64,000 nt of DNA from Miscanthus floridulus (taxonomy: Eukaryota > Streptophyta > Magnoliopsida > Poales > Poaceae): assembly GCF_019320115.1 (NCBI RefSeq), contig NC_089582.1, positions 118,938,657-119,002,656 on the forward strand, read 5' to 3'. The translations under genes were made by a program, and so were the position numbers. The notes under the pieces were generated by a model. That model did not search any database and had not been told where the DNA came from. It was given only the letters and a program-made list of their open reading frames with translations. Shown here one piece after another: positions 20,549 through 33,544 of the stretch; the stretch's first letter is position 1, and each line of letters opens with the position of its first letter.

Positions 20549-22388
20549 AGTAGGTGCTGCATTGTGCCATCTTCCTATGGTGAAGTACGTCTCCGGTCGG
20601 TAGCTAGTGCTTTGCTAATCTCTAGAGAAAAATGTGGATTTTCGAGGAAGCTTTCACCTTCCACAATGACATTCATTCCCTCACATCGGCTCGATGATCT
20701 GACCGATCTGCATTATTCCTCATGGCCGCATCGATGAACCAACATATAATACACCGAGCATACCGATAGAAGTTGCCCCATTTGTCAAAGTGCCAAGCCC
20801 ATAAATCCTCCTGCCTTCTCGTACGTAGAGGGATATTAGCAATCCTCCTGCCCTCTAGCATGTCACTTTTCTATGCCGCTTCATCTTGATTGATTAGTTC
20901 ACTGATGAACTAGGGTGGGTTTGGTTTAGCCAACCTGATAGGGTATCACAAATTTTCTGATGGTAGCCAATTCGTCATCCAGATTGCCGTCTTTTCTCCT
21001 GTGCCTATGCGTTTTATCAAGCCCTCCTTTAGCACTTTGTGTCCATCAGCAATGGACCTCCATATATGCGACGGGAAGGAACCACGATTGGCCTCCAAAA
21101 AATCCTACCTCCCTAGATAGTAAACAACTTTTAGAACCCTAGCACTCAGGGAGTTCGATTCTTGTAATATTCTCCAAGCTTGCTTCGCTAGCCAAGCTAG
21201 AATAACTAGCTCCATGTCTCAAAAGCCCAGGACACTAATAGATTTAGGCTTGATCATCTGGTCCTAGGCCACCCAAGATGTCTTTCTCTCGCTATACTTA
21301 TAGCCCCACCAAAAATTCCTCATCAAGCTGGTCAAATGCTCGCAAAGACCCTTTGGTAGTCTGAAACAAGACAGAATAGGATGGAACAGCCTTTGCCACT
21401 CCTTTTATTAAGATCTCCTTCCCGCCCATAGACAAGCATGTACTATTCCAGCCATCCCTCAACCCTGCTCCACACCTAGTCCTTCAAATATTTCCCTCAA
21501 CCCTGCTCCACACCCGGCCCTTCAAATATTTAAAGGCACTGTTTGTAGCAGTCCTAATGTGTGAAGACATACCAAGATATTTTCACTCAAAGCCTCATTA
21601 TAAACCTCCAACTCGTTCTTGATAACATGACATATTTGCTGCCTGACGCCTTTTGCAAAGTGTATGGATGATTTCTCCATATTGATCCTTTGTCCCGATG
21701 CTGAGCAACACGATTGTAAGACCCATTTCATCAACAAAGAATTCTCCCGATTTGCTCAAAAAACAGTAGGCTATCATCTACAAAGAGAAGGTGGCTCACC
21801 ATCAAAGCCGACGGTGCCATCGTAATACACTCGAGCACTAATGACGGAATTCTTGATTTTAATAGGCATGAGAGGTTCTCTGCTACTAGAAGGAACAAGT
21901 AGGAAGAAATTGGATCTCCTTGTCATATGCCGAGTGTCGGACTAAAACTTTCAAGTTTGTCAATGTTAAGTAGAACTAAAAATGAAACTAACCTGACAAA
22001 CCTCATGATTGTGTCCACCCAATGATGATGGAAACCAAGCTGGCACATTATCATATCGAGATACTCCTATTCAACTCGATCATATGCCTTCCTCATGTCC
22101 AGCTTCAGAGCACAACATCTTAGATTACTTGCTCGTTTTCGCTTCATAAAATGTACGCACTCATAAGCGGAGATGATATTGTCCGTGATGAGGTGACTAG
22201 GGACAAAGGCCGATTGCTCCTCAGAAATAATTCTAGACAAAAAAATCTTCAACCTATTCGCCAACACCTTAGATACAATTTATATATAACATTGCACATG
22301 CTAATGGGTCAAAATAGACCAATTTCCTCCGGACTAGCCACTTTTGGGATCAGAACGATCAGAGTTTTGTTGATGCTCATTGGCTTCT
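20549..22388 (-). pseudogene. LINE reverse-transcriptase segment
   Basis: Minus-strand pieces match a plant L1-type reverse transcriptase: MSINKTLIVLIPKVASPEE at the right end, then [46 protein letters not shown] and, further on, QRINMEKSSIHFAKG. At the left end, a segment with IPLRTRRQEDLWAWHFDKWG starts the zinc-binding domain that resumes at 18558. Several stops and frameshifts make it a decayed copy. The upstream part of the LINE lies to the right of the copia insertion, at 29797. Confidence 0.75.
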
Positions 22389-23725
22389 TGTAGGATCTCT
22401 AGTTGGCCTAGAGGAGGGGTGAATAGGCCTATCAAAACAAATACTCAAACTTTTATCAAATTCACCCTGCGGCACTGCCGCTTTAGAGGACGACACTGCT
22501 GGACCAAAACAGCGGCACTGCCGCACCTATAGACAACTTTGAGTCATAGTTCAAAATCAGTAAATGGAAACTTAGATCAGAGAAATTTCTCAGCTTACTG
22601 CAGGTATGATGGTCATAGATCAAGACCTAGAATGAGTAGGAACACCCCACACAAGTAGATCGACTAGAAACCCTAGAAATCACCTCAACCAACAATATGA
22701 AATGCAAGTAATGTAAATCAAGCACAAGTGACATAATGATTTATCCCATGGTTCGGCTCACCACCAAGGCTTGCCTACCTCTATGTTGTTGAGGTTAGCC
22801 ACTAAGGCTTAGGGCTTTTCAACCCTTCCTCGTTCTCAAGTCAAGAGACCTAACTCTTGGGATGAGGGGTGAGTTTACTTGCTTCAAGAGCTGGTTACAA
22901 ACCTCCTGTGACTGCCACACAAGTTGGCAAGCTCCATAAGCAACGCTCTAGCCGGCTAGGAACCAAGCTCTAAGAGTAACAAACACAACCACCGGCCAAA
23001 ACATGAACCAAGTGCTCTTTTGAGTTGGGGAATCAATGGAGCTGCTCTCTAATCGAGTTTTGGACCCTTTTCTCTCAAGGATTGATGGGGAAATCAATGG
23101 ATTTGCTTGAGGGCTCAAGGTCAACAATGGAGGGAGAGAGAAAGAGGCTCCTTTCTGTTTTGGACGAGCTAGAGTGAGGAAGAAGAGGTAGAGAGCCGTT
23201 GGGGAGGAAGGGGAAGGGTATAAATACCCTCCAGCCCCCAATAGTCACTTAAGTCGTGGCAGTGCCTCTCTTTAAGTGCGACAGTGTCACACCACGCAAG
23301 ACAACAAGGGTAAGAGTGAAGTGTAGACTGTCTTGCCTGTGAATCTGAGGATGCATGTGTATGTTTGAGCACTTGGTAGCATATATTAGGTTAAGCATTG
23401 TGTCCCTCTTTATAGTATGACTTTTTCTATACTTAAATTCAAAATATAAAAGAATTTAAACCTCCTTTGAGTTTAAAGTCATCTACATTTATAATTGGGG
23501 CTCCTCTGTTTCATGTAGCATTTTCTATACTTAAATTCAAAATATAAAAGAATTTAAACCTCCTTTGAGTTTAAAGTCATCTACATTTATAATTGGGGCT
23601 CCTCTGTTTCATGTAGCATCCTCGAACATGAATTCTCTGCTTATCATCTCGATAAATCTCATTAGTTCTCTGATTGCGTGGTCATTATCACCAAAACCCA
23701 CAATTAGGGCTTGATTGCACTTTCA
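22389..23725 (-). repeat. 3' LTR of the copia element (1337 bp)
   Basis: Matches the 5' LTR at both ends but holds about 640 bp more in the middle (about 22600-23240). It also has a tandem duplication of about 100 bp (23415-23515 and 23516-23617, each containing 'AAAGAATTTAAACCTCCTTT'). A purine-rich tract on the minus strand (the complement of TCTCCCCATTTTTTGTG at 23727) adjoins it and serves as the polypurine tract. Confidence 0.8.
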
Positions 23726-24205
23726 ATCTCCCCATTTTTTGTGATTGATGACAACCCAATTAGAGCTTATAAAAGATATGAAATAAATACTGAGATTTTC
23801 GAGCCATGGGTGTAGAGCCTCCCCCTAAGTATGTGAATAGAGAATTGAATTCTCAAATTAGCATAAGAAGCCAAGATTCACATTTTAGTGAAAGTGATGG
23901 GGCTCCCCCTACATCCATGCTCCTATGGGGTGCTGCATACTATGTCAGGTATGTAAAACATGATGTAAATAACAATTTATGCATAACATGGTTTGCTGTT
24001 TGCAGCTGGGTGCGACACTACCGCACCAGAGTGTGGCTCTACCGCATTTGCTATAACAACACAGATTAGAACAGACACCACACATCATGTAATACATATA
24101 AAGATATACATTCTAGCACAATTGTATCACAAGCAACAACATAGATTAATATATGTCCATATCCCACACATATATAAAGTACTTAAGTAGCATTATTACA
24201 TAAAT

Positions 24206-25266
24206 GAGAGAATTCCTTATTTGACACCAGACAAATGACCCGTTCCTTTTTTGGCCCTCAAAAAATTTTCGTTCCCTATTTGACACCGAGTTCAACTTTC
24301 ATTCCTTATACGACACTCCGTTGGGTTTGACATCCGTGAACCGTTAACTGCCACGTGAAAAAACGATTTTGCCCCTGTGGGCCCCACCACCTTCTCCCTC
24401 CTCTCTTCCCTTTCTGGCGGAGGAGGCAAGGGATGGCAGTGCCGTTCGCTGGTGGAGGATGCAGGGAGTGGCGGCGCTGCTCGCTGATGGAGGAGGCAGG
24501 GGAGGGCAACGCGGCTTGTTGGTGGATGAGGCAGGGGAGGGCAGCACTGCTCGCTGGCGGAGGAGCTCGGGCTGAGGTCGACGGAGGTCATGGCGGGGAG
24601 GAGCTCAGGCGGAGGTCGGCGCCGGCCATGGAGGGGAGGAGCTCAGGCGAAGGTCGGCACCAGCCATGGCGCAGTTTAGGATGGGCTCTCGCGGCGCAGG
24701 ATGCGAGCGCGGTCGGAGCTCGCGTGGCTGGTGCAGCCATGGCTCCCTCCCGCGAGGAGTTCATGCGGGGAGCTCTCGCGCGCCGGTGGCTGGCGCGGGG
24801 CTGGCTGAGGGCGGCGCGCCGGCTCCACCAAATTGCGGCGCGGCGCGGCGGCCCGAGCTCCCACGCTGCCATGGCGGGACGGAGCGCGAGGTCGGGAGGG
24901 AGGGCATGACCTCGAGGAGGACAGTGCGCGGCAGGCCGGGGCGAGCACGTCGGGGGCCATCGCGGCTATGGCCGGGGAGAACTCGTTGAGGGCCGTCGCG
25001 GCCATGGCCGGGGCGAGCTCGTCGAGGGCGGGGAGCGGCGTGGCCATGACTGTATGTGGGGAAGAAAGGGAGGAGAGGAGGGAGGTGGGGCCCATAGGGG
25101 CAAAATTGTCTTTTCATGTGGCAGTTAATGGTTCACGGATGTCAAACCCAACGGAGTGTCGTATAAGGAACAAAAGTTGAACTCGATGTCAAATAGGGAA
25201 CGGAATTTTTTTGAGGGCCAAGAAAGGAACAGGTCATTTGTCTGATGTCAAATAAGGAATTCTCTC
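24206..25266. mobile_element. Mutator-like element (MULE) with 205-bp terminal repeats; Pack-MULE candidate
   Basis: The ends GAGAGAATTCCTTATTTGAC and its inverse start terminal inverted repeats of about 205 bp with roughly 90% identity by eye. A perfect 9-bp target duplication, TACATAAAT, flanks it at 24197-24205 and 25267-25275. Nine-base duplications with long inverted repeats are the hallmark of Mutator-like elements. The 650-bp interior (about 24410-25070) is much more GC-rich than the ends and has no transposase, so it may be captured host DNA (Pack-MULE). It also contains short internal repeats such as GCCATGGCCGGGG and GGAGGAGCTCAGGCG. Confidence 0.88.
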
Positions 25267-25491
25267 TACATAAATAGAGTTTCTAATGGACTCTCAAACT
25301 CTCACCTGACGAAGACTACTCTAAACGGATACGAACATGACTCTAGCTGCAGCAACCTCCTCTCCATGGCGTCGAAAAAGTTATTGACCCCTCTAATTTT
25401 CTCCCCCTTTGGCATAAAGCACCAAAAAGAGAAGAAAAGAAGAAAGACCAACACTCACTCCTCATCCTCTTGGATGGTGTCCCAATAGACA

Positions 25492-28400
25492 TCATCTCTT
25501 GAACTCCTTTTGAGCTCTTCTAACAAATATCTTCACCTTCTCTTGAACTTGGTACTTGTCATGTAAGAAAAATACCCAAGTGAAACAGGAATAGTCATCA
25601 ACAATAACAAGACCATATTTGTTATCCCCGATACTTAGGTAGGCGACTGGTCCAAAGAGATCCATATGTATTAGCTCCAATGATTGCTTGGTGGTCATGA
25701 TGGTCTTTGGTGGGTGAGGTACGCCAACTTGCTTTCCGGCTTGACAAGCACTACAAATTCTATCTTTCTCAAAGTGAACATTTGTTAGTCCAAGGACGTG
25801 TTCATCTTTTAGAAGTTTGGTCAAGTTCCTCATCCCAACATAAGCTAGTCGGCGATGCCAAAGCCAACCCATGCTAGATTTTGCCACTAAATAAGTCTCA
25901 AACTTAGCTTTACTTTTATTGAAATCAACTAAGTAAAGCTTGTTCTTTAATCGACCCATAAAGATAATAGAGGAATCCTCCCTTCTAAAGACTTCCATAC
26001 CCTTATCCATAAAGAGACAATTGTAGCCCATCTCACACAATTGAGAAACGGACAACAAGTTGTAACTTAATGAATCAACATGTAATACATTTGTAATTAA
26101 ATGCTCAAGGATTATAGCAACTTTACCGAGACCAATCACATCCCCCTTTGAATTGTCTCCAAAGACAATATTTTCATTTGAGTGCATCATCAGGGAATAT
26201 GATGAGAACATACTCCTTTCTCCGGTCATGTGATTTGTACATCCGCTATTAAGCACCCAACTTGATCCACCGGAGGAGTATGCCTACAAAATAAGTTTAG
26301 TTGCTAGGTTTAGGTCCCCAATTTGACTTGGAGCATTGCATGTTAGTCACAAGAAACTTAGGAACCCAAATAGAAGTATTCCTATATATGTTGGTTTCCT
26401 TTCCAACATATTTGGCAACCACTTTTCCACTACTGTTGTTCTTCAAAACAAAACATAATGTCAAGCTTTGTCGAGATGCATAGGTCTTTGGTTGATATGT
26501 ATTCTTGTTCTTGTTGCCCCACATTGATTCCTTAGGCTTCTAGAAAACATGTTTCTGCTGGAACACCTTCTTCTTGGGCTTAGTTTGATCAAGAACAGAA
26601 TTGGTAGCCTTCCCATTTTTGCAGAGCGCGCCACTACCGCCCTTCACTGTGGCACTACTGCTGTGCGGCAGTGCCACGATCTGTGCAGGCTGATCTATAC
26701 CAATTTTGTCATTCCTCTCAAACTGCACACACTCATAGCCATTCACTATCCTTCTTCCATTTGTCTTGGCTCCTTTTGTGTGGCCAAGCCCATGCTTGAT
26801 TGAGGGATGCCTTCCTTGCTTAAATTGCGGCCCTTTTGATTCATCATTCTTCTTGTCATTGAATTGGGTCACACTCATCCACCCTTTTCCAATGATTTCA
26901 TTGAGCCTAGCAATCTCCTTTCTCATAGCCTCCATGTTTACAAGGTTAGTAGAATAGGCATTCAAATCAAGATTAAAATATTTTCCGCGACCTTGACAAG
27001 TGGAGGAAGTAGAGGTTTCTTTTGCCTTAGAGAGATGTGAGTTGCTGTCCCAAAGAATGCCATATTGCATCTCAAGTTCTTTGTGCTTTTCATCCAAGTC
27101 ACAATACTTTTTTCTTGAGAGCTTTATTTGCTTTCTTTGTGATATCATGGCCCTCTTGCTCTTTGATCAAGGTCTTGTGCAAGGATTCTACCTCACTTTT
27201 CTCTAATGCAAGAGCTTCTTTGTTAGTAATGTAGAGATCCTCTTGTTGGATAAGAGTCTCTTCTCTAGATTCTAGCTCGGCTTGAACACTCTCTAGATCC
27301 TCCATTAGCTTAGTGATGAATAATTTGGTCTTTCCATCCAAATTTTAAGTTATCTTGTTTATTTCTTTATCACTAGATTCATCATCACTAGAGCTATCAC
27401 TAATATCACTACAGAGATATCACTAGGAGGTGGAGGAGATTTGGCCTTTGATTTAGATTTTACCTTCTCACACTTTGCCAAGAGACAAATGTGAGAGGAG
27501 TAGTAGTCATCATCGGACATGTTGTTGAAGAGCCTTGGTGTAGGGGATGACTTGTGAATGGCAACGGTTGTAATCTTCTCATCCTCTTCACTCGTGCTCT
27601 CTTTAGTTGAGTCCCATTCATGCCCAATGTGAGCCTCTCCCATGTTCTTCTTGCTCTTCCTCCGGTCGGCCTTGTCCTCTTTCTTGTATTTGTTGTCCTT
27701 GATCTCATATGGACAATTGGCAATGAAGTGATCGGTACTACCACAATTGTAGCATGTCCTCTTTTTCTTGTTTGGAAAGTTTCTCTTCACTACCTTATAG
27801 CCTTGCTTTTTAGCCCCTTGTGAAACCTCTTCATAAAGAGAGCAACATCATCAATCTTCTCATATTGATCATCATCATTTTCACTTTCACTTGAAGATGA
27901 TATAGTCTCTACTCTTTCTTGAACTTGCTTGCTTGCTTTGGGCTTGCTAGTTGAAGCTTGTTGGTTGATCTTGGACTTGCTTGTAGAGCCTTGCTTGCTT
28001 GATTTGTTGGCCTTGAGAGCTACATCTTTGATCTTGATGCCCTCTAGCTTTGCTTGCAATTCTCTAAGTTTATTCCTCTCATTTGCTTCTTCTCTTTGAA
28101 TGTCAAAGGTCAAGATCCTCCCAAGTACATCATTTGGTGTGAAGTACTCAAACTTCTTCTTGTCTCTAATTAGAGTGACTATGGTCTCATTTCTAGGTGA
28201 ATAAGCTTCCAACATAATTTTGACAACTTTATGATCATCGAGCTCATCACAACCATAGCCTCTAATCTTGCCCACCATTGTCATCAACCTATCAAACATC
28301 TCTTGTGGCCCCTCTCCATCCAAGATTACAAACCGGTTGAGCTTTGACATCAACAAGTCAATTCTTGCCTTTCTCACTTTATCAACCCCTTCATGTGCTA

Positions 28401-29168
28401 GGTGTAAAGTGTCCCATATTTGCTTGGCAACATCAACTCCAATCATTCTATTGTACTCATCACCATTCAAGGCACTAAGCAAAACACTTATGGCTTGACC
28501 ATTGAGGTGAATGATTCTCATCTCTTCTAGTGTTGGGTTCTTGGGATCAACCGATGGCTCAAATCCATTGTAAACAATCTCCCAAATGCCGGGGTGAAGA
28601 CCTATAAGATAGGCCCTCATCAAGTGCTTTCACTTAGCAAAGTTAGTCCCATTGAAATGAGGTAACTTGCCCATGGGCACATTGATGAAAGACCTCCGAT
28701 CATGGTTAGTCATAGGAATATAAGAATAGTTAAAGGATATGGTGGCATATTTATTGTTGTTGGCTTTGCCCTTTCCTTTCTTCTCCTTCTTGTTCCCCTT
28801 CGACACTTGGTATGACTCATCATCATCTCCATCTTCGGAACTACTTGATATGCTTGATGATGTACTTGTTGCCTTCTCTTCTTCTTCCTAGCTTCTCTTC
28901 TTTTTCTTCTTTCTTCTCGCTTGAGCCTTCTTTCTTCTTTTCTTTGCTTCTTGTCCTCTAACCGTTGTTCCTTCTTCTCTCTTGCTTCTCTTTTTAGCTT
29001 TCTTGCCTCCTTCCTTCTTCTTCTCTCATTCTCATTGAGAGCTCTTTCGGCATCGGTAGCCTCAGGATGTGGTAGCATGGTGTTGCTTGTTGTCAACATG
29101 CTCAGCTTGCTTTTGTCCGTGTCGACATCCACCCGCTTCATACCACTAGTTCCTCCTCTAGGCTCCAT
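25492..29168 (-). pseudogene. copia gag-protease-integrase (partial)
   Basis: The gag start at 29168 follows the primer binding site and begins with a Lys/Arg/Glu-rich stretch. The gag core (28623-27790) is followed, after a one-base frameshift near 27810 in a short C run, by a zinc knuckle (CYNCGSTDHFIANC). Next is a coiled coil (27341-27000), typical of the long gag of SIRE/Maximus-type elements; that lineage call is tentative. The protease motif reads NSGCTNHMTG, with Asn in place of the catalytic Asp. The pre-integrase zinc finger (HRRLAYVG...CSACQAGK) and the first integrase Asp (LIHMDLFGP) follow. Coding stops at 25492, and the remaining integrase, reverse transcriptase and RNase H are deleted. 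Confidence 0.8.
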
Positions 29169-29201
29169 ACCTCACACGGTGAAGCGTATATGAGGTAACC
29201 T

Positions 29202-29213
29202 GCTCTGATACCA
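29202..29213 (-). other. Primer binding site for initiator tRNA-Met
   Basis: The minus strand reads TGGTATCAGAGC two bases inside the 5' LTR. This is complementary to the 3' end of plant initiator methionine tRNA, the usual primer of copia elements, and fixes the orientation of the element. Confidence 0.9.
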
Positions 29214-29215
29214 CT

Positions 29216-29796
29216 TGTAGGATCTCTAGTTGGCCTAGAGGGGGTGAATAGGCCTGTCAAAATAAACACTCAAACTTTTATCAAATTCACCCTACGACAC
29301 TGCCCCTCTGGAGGACGGCACTACCAGACTAGAATAGTGGCACTACCGCACCTGCAGACAACTTCAAGTCACAGTTCAAAATCAGTGAATGGAAACTTAG
29401 ATTGGAGAAATCAGTGCTGCACTACGGCAGTGCCTCTCTTTAAGTGTGGCAGTGCCGCACCACGCAAGACAACAAAGGTAAAAGTGAAGTGTAGACTGTC
29501 TTGGCTGTGAATCTAAGGATGCATGTGTATGTTTGAGCACTTGGTAGCACAAATTAGCTTAAGCATTGTTTCCCCCTTTATATTACGTCTTTTCCTATAC
29601 TCAAATTCAAAATATAAAAGAATTTAAACCTTCTTTGAGTTTGAAGCCATCTACATTTGTAATTGGGGGCTCCTCCATTTCGTGTAGCATTCTTGAACAT
29701 GAATTCCCTGCTTGTCATCTCGATAAATCTCATTAGTTCTCTAATTGTGTGGTCATTATCACCAAAACCCACAATTAGGGCTTGATTACACTTTCA
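29216..29796 (-). repeat. 5' LTR of the copia element (581 bp)
   Basis: Ends in TG/CA like the 3' LTR. It lacks about 640 bp that the other LTR has: the break is near 29413, where the left LTR continues and this one jumps to GCAGTGCCTCTCTTTAAG. Confidence 0.8.
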
Positions 29797-31307
29797 CTCC
29801 TCCTCACCATTAAGAAGCTTCAGCACCATGGCTGTAACTTCCTTGCTACAAAGCTCCCAATGTCATTGAAAGAAGTGCGCCGAAAAACCATTGGGACCTT
29901 GTGCTTTTGTCGAAAACATTTGGAACAAAGCACCCTTTAGCTCCCCCCTCCTTGTAGGGATAAAGTAGGGTCCTATTCATTTTAGTTGTTACCTTAATTG
30001 GAGCAGTGGATAGCACCTCTTTCATATTATCCAATCCCTCAGAAGCAAACAAATTGCTATAGAAATTGGTGACAATTGCACAAAGCTCAAGATCAGCCTC
30101 GGTAAACTACCCATCTGGCTTCCTTAGTTGTGAAATCTTATTTCTGCTTCTTCTCCCGCTCGCCCTCAGGTGGAAGAACCGGGTGTTCTTGTCTCCAGCT
30201 ATCAACCACAAGGCTCGAGATCCCTGCCTCCACATAATTTCCTCACTGTGGTTAAGCTCTTGAATTCACTCAACCAACATCAGTTCATGCTAGGAAGGGC
30301 CCAATCATCCTAGATCTGACTGCATCTCCTCTAGTTTCTTGTTTAATTTCTAGAGCTCATGTCGCACTTGACCAAAGGTTATGCGCTCCCAATCAGACAA
30401 GTGCCTAGACACACCTTTTAGCTTCTCCTATAGCTCTCTCAGTGATTTGGCCTCGCCTTCTCATTGCTAGGAGTCCACTAGCATGCCTAAAAAATCTAGG
30501 TGTGTCTCCTGCATTTGTTCATACATGAACCATTTACACTGCCATTGCTGGTGAGCCACCGATCTCCACTCTAAGAGAATCGGCCTATGGTCTGAAGCAG
30601 CAGTTGCTAGATGCTAAACTTTTGCCTAACAAAATCTGCTGCACCAATCTGTGGTGGTGAGAACGCAGTCCAAACAGACATGAAAGTACAAGCCTCCCAC
30701 CACGTTCTTTTTGAAGGTCCAACTACTACCCTCAATGTCGAGGTCATTGAGGCCACATACATCCACCATCTCTCAGAAGCCCTCAATTTGAGCTCTGCTC
30801 CTTTCTTGAATGCCTATGTGCTCTAATTGATGTAAAACTCATTAAAATCACCAATGCAAACCCATGGCAGTGGGGATGATGATTTAATAAATTTAAGCAA
30901 ACTCCACATCTTGTGTCGCTCGCTTAGTTGCACCTCCCCATACACACATGTAAACCTCTAGGGTTCTCTATCATCCTCTGTAAGAATAACATCAATGTGA
31001 TACTATGAGTATGGTAACAGTTCCACTCGCACATATTATTCCAAAAAATCTCTAGACCGCCACTGTGGCCTATACTACTTATAGCAATTGAAAGATCAAA
31101 ACCTAAGGTGTTTTTAAATTTTCCATACGCTACTTGTGCACTTGGTCTCCTGAGCACATAGCACGGATGAAGCAAAACACCTCACCAATTCGTGAAGCTC
31201 TTTCACTGTCATGGCGTTGCTGAGGTTGCGATAGTTCTAGCTTAGGCAACTCATTGAGCTCGGTGGCACTCCTCGAGGGTGCCTGCCCCTGCTTTTGTGC
31301 TTGCCTT
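29797..31307 (-). pseudogene. LINE endonuclease and N-terminal reverse-transcriptase segment
   Basis: On the minus strand, SIGHSGGLEIFWNN matches the Gly-rich GGL..FW motif of plant L1 endonucleases. Near the left end, MTLGALCSKEVTAMVLKLLNG leads directly into MSINKTLIVLIPK on the far side of the copia element, giving a seamless LINE reading. Stops and frameshifts show decay. The right end is cut by the LTR at 31308. Confidence 0.65.
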
Positions 31308-31637
31308 TGTAAGGAAAATGGACCACGGCCCATTAAATTTAAGATTTTGGTGTTTGATGATCAACAAGACCAAATTGGACTAACGCATTTGTGAGTGATT
31401 ATTTTGTAGTCTAATACGGTGCAAACGTGACTTGGACAAAGGCGATAAGATGATCCGATGATAAAAACATTAAGCAAGACCTTAGAAGCATAATGGAAGA
31501 CCTAAAATATAAAGCAAAGTCTAAGCATGGAGAATGGAACCAAGCCGGACGCAAAGGTCGCGAAGAAATGAAGCAATGGGAGCAGTTTAGGAGCTTCGTA
31601 CCCTATGAATAGTGATAGTCTAGACATTGTGAATAGT

Positions 31638-33539
31638 TGAAAGGTCCAAATAGCTCGAGGGGGGGTGAATAGCCTAATAAAAAATTTTATAAATCACTAG
31701 AGCAATTAGTTAGTCAACTAAGAGGCAAAGCTTTTTGCTCTAGCTCTACAATGTGTTGCAAACCACCTATACCACAGTTCTAGTTCACTATGATCTCTAT
31801 GCCACACACAAGACTAAGTCTCTACTCACTAAACTAGTTGAGCTAGCTAGGAACTAATTACAACTAACTAAGCTACTCAACTAGAGCTACCACTACATAA
31901 GTAAACAAGAATGTAAATACAAGAGAGTGGTAGTGAGTTATATCGATCGTGGCAAGAGACAATCAATGAATACCAAGTAAAATCCATGGAGACAACTGAC
32001 ACACAATTTTCTCCCGAGGTTCACGTGCTTGCCGGTATGCTAGTCCCCATTGTGTCGACCGTTCACTTGGTAGTTCATGAGCTAATAGGCACCACACCTA
32101 GCCCAACACTTGGGCACCGCAAGAACCTACACAAATAAGGGTATTCAATAACACGAGCAATCCACTAGAGTACCTTTTGTGATCTACCACAGGGAAAGGT
32201 GAAGAACCCCTCACAATCTCGATTGGGATGGCCACTAATAATCACCAACTTATGCCAATCACCACAACCCACTCCAAACCATCTAGGTATCGGCAAACAC
32301 CAAGAGTAACAAGGAAACCACAACTTCAACGATCCACAAGTGCCACTAGATGCAATCACTCAAGCAAATGCACTTTGGATCACTCCCAACTCACTTGGAT
32401 GATAAATCAATCAAGAGAATTAGTGGGAGGGCTTTAGCTTAGCTCATAAGGATGTATGGATGATCAAAATGTTCAAGGGAGTGAGCTATAGCCAGCCAAG
32501 TTCTATTTATAGAGCCCTAAGGGTTCACTAGCCATTATGCAGTTAGGGACCGTCCGAACTCTGGACCAGGTCCAAACCCTTGGTCCAGACCAAAGAGCAC
32601 CGGTCTGGTTCCCCTTCTTGGTGAATCAGCGCGCGCCACGGCTTCCAACGTTGCTTTGGACCGAGCAACTAGACTGAGGGTCTAGACCAACCGCAACCAT
32701 GGGCCGAACGCGTCCAGAGAGCTCTAGAATGCCTCCAAAACAACCAGACCAAGTCCAAACCCAAGGTCCAGACCAATGACCAGAGGGTCTGGTTCATTTT
32801 GGTTGGTCTTTGTTTGAGACAAATAATTCTTTGGACTGTCGGCATTGGTTCAGACCATGGTCTAGACCGAGTCTAGTTCATCGCCAACCGCCGTGTAGGC
32901 GAGGGGGTCCAGCCGAACTGAGCGCTAATGGTCTGGTTGCCCCTATGTGCCTAGGTCCAAACGCAGGCACATAGTGCCACACCCCTATGGTATGGTTCTG
33001 GACTCATCTCCGATGGTCTGTACCAACCAGGCCCTAGGGTCTGGAGCCCTTAAACACCTCCTTTTCATCTCCAATCACTTCAGCCTTGCTTCAAGTTGCT
33101 AACCACAAAGTGTATCACCATAATGCATGTCTTTTAGTTTATAAAGCATTTTAAATGGTTAATTGTTAGCTCACTAGGTCCTAATGCATATGCAAGATCA
33201 ATCTCACCTAGTGGCACTCGATAACTGTTTTAACCATGATTTTCCCCGCTTCATAGTACGGTAATCTATGTTAAATCCAATCACACCCTTTGTGGTGTCT
33301 TGATTGGCAAAACAAAAATCCTATCAATACCTTTGCCTTGATCTCCATGGATTTTTGTTTTTCTCTTTCTTCTTTTCCAAGTTGGAGCACTTGATTTTCA
33401 CTTTGTCCATCTCCATCACCATGGACTCCATCATCTAGCTCCACACTTGGTGTGTACCAACCTATCTTACATAACACTTATGACAAAGGTGAGTACACTT
33501 GGGTTTCATCAATTATCCAAAACCAAAATAGGGCTTTCA
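31638..33539 (-). mobile_element. Solo LTR (TGAAAG...CTTTCA family), copy 2
   Basis: 1902 bp starting TGAAAGGTCC and ending GGGCTTTCA, flanked by a perfect 5-bp target duplication ATAGT (31633-31637 and 33540-33544). The TATA box (TATAAATAG) reads on the minus strand near 32510. No internal coding sequence, so it is a product of LTR-LTR recombination. Confidence 0.88.
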
Positions 33540-33544
33540 ATAGT

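Larger units (their letters stand above)
22389..29796 (-). mobile_element. Ty1/copia LTR retrotransposon, internally deleted, holding a MULE
   Basis: Minus-strand element inserted in the LINE. The 3' LTR is 22389-23725 and the 5' LTR 29216-29796. Both run from TGAAAGTG to CCTACA on the minus strand. The flanks CTTCT and CTCCT are an imperfect 5-bp target duplication. A primer binding site and polypurine tract are present. The coding part keeps gag, protease and the start of integrase. The rest of integrase, reverse transcriptase and RNase H are missing, so it could not move on its own. Confidence 0.85.

Noticed and set aside
24355..24909. 184-codon frame inside the MULE as a gene
   Set aside because: It begins in the terminal repeat, is low-complexity Arg/Ala/Gly-rich, and has no domain. 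Captured DNA is possible, but a functional gene is not supported.
28921..29193. Plus-strand Ser/Leu-rich frame in the copia gag start region
   Set aside because: It is the complement of the Lys/Arg/Glu-rich gag N-terminus, with no independent support.
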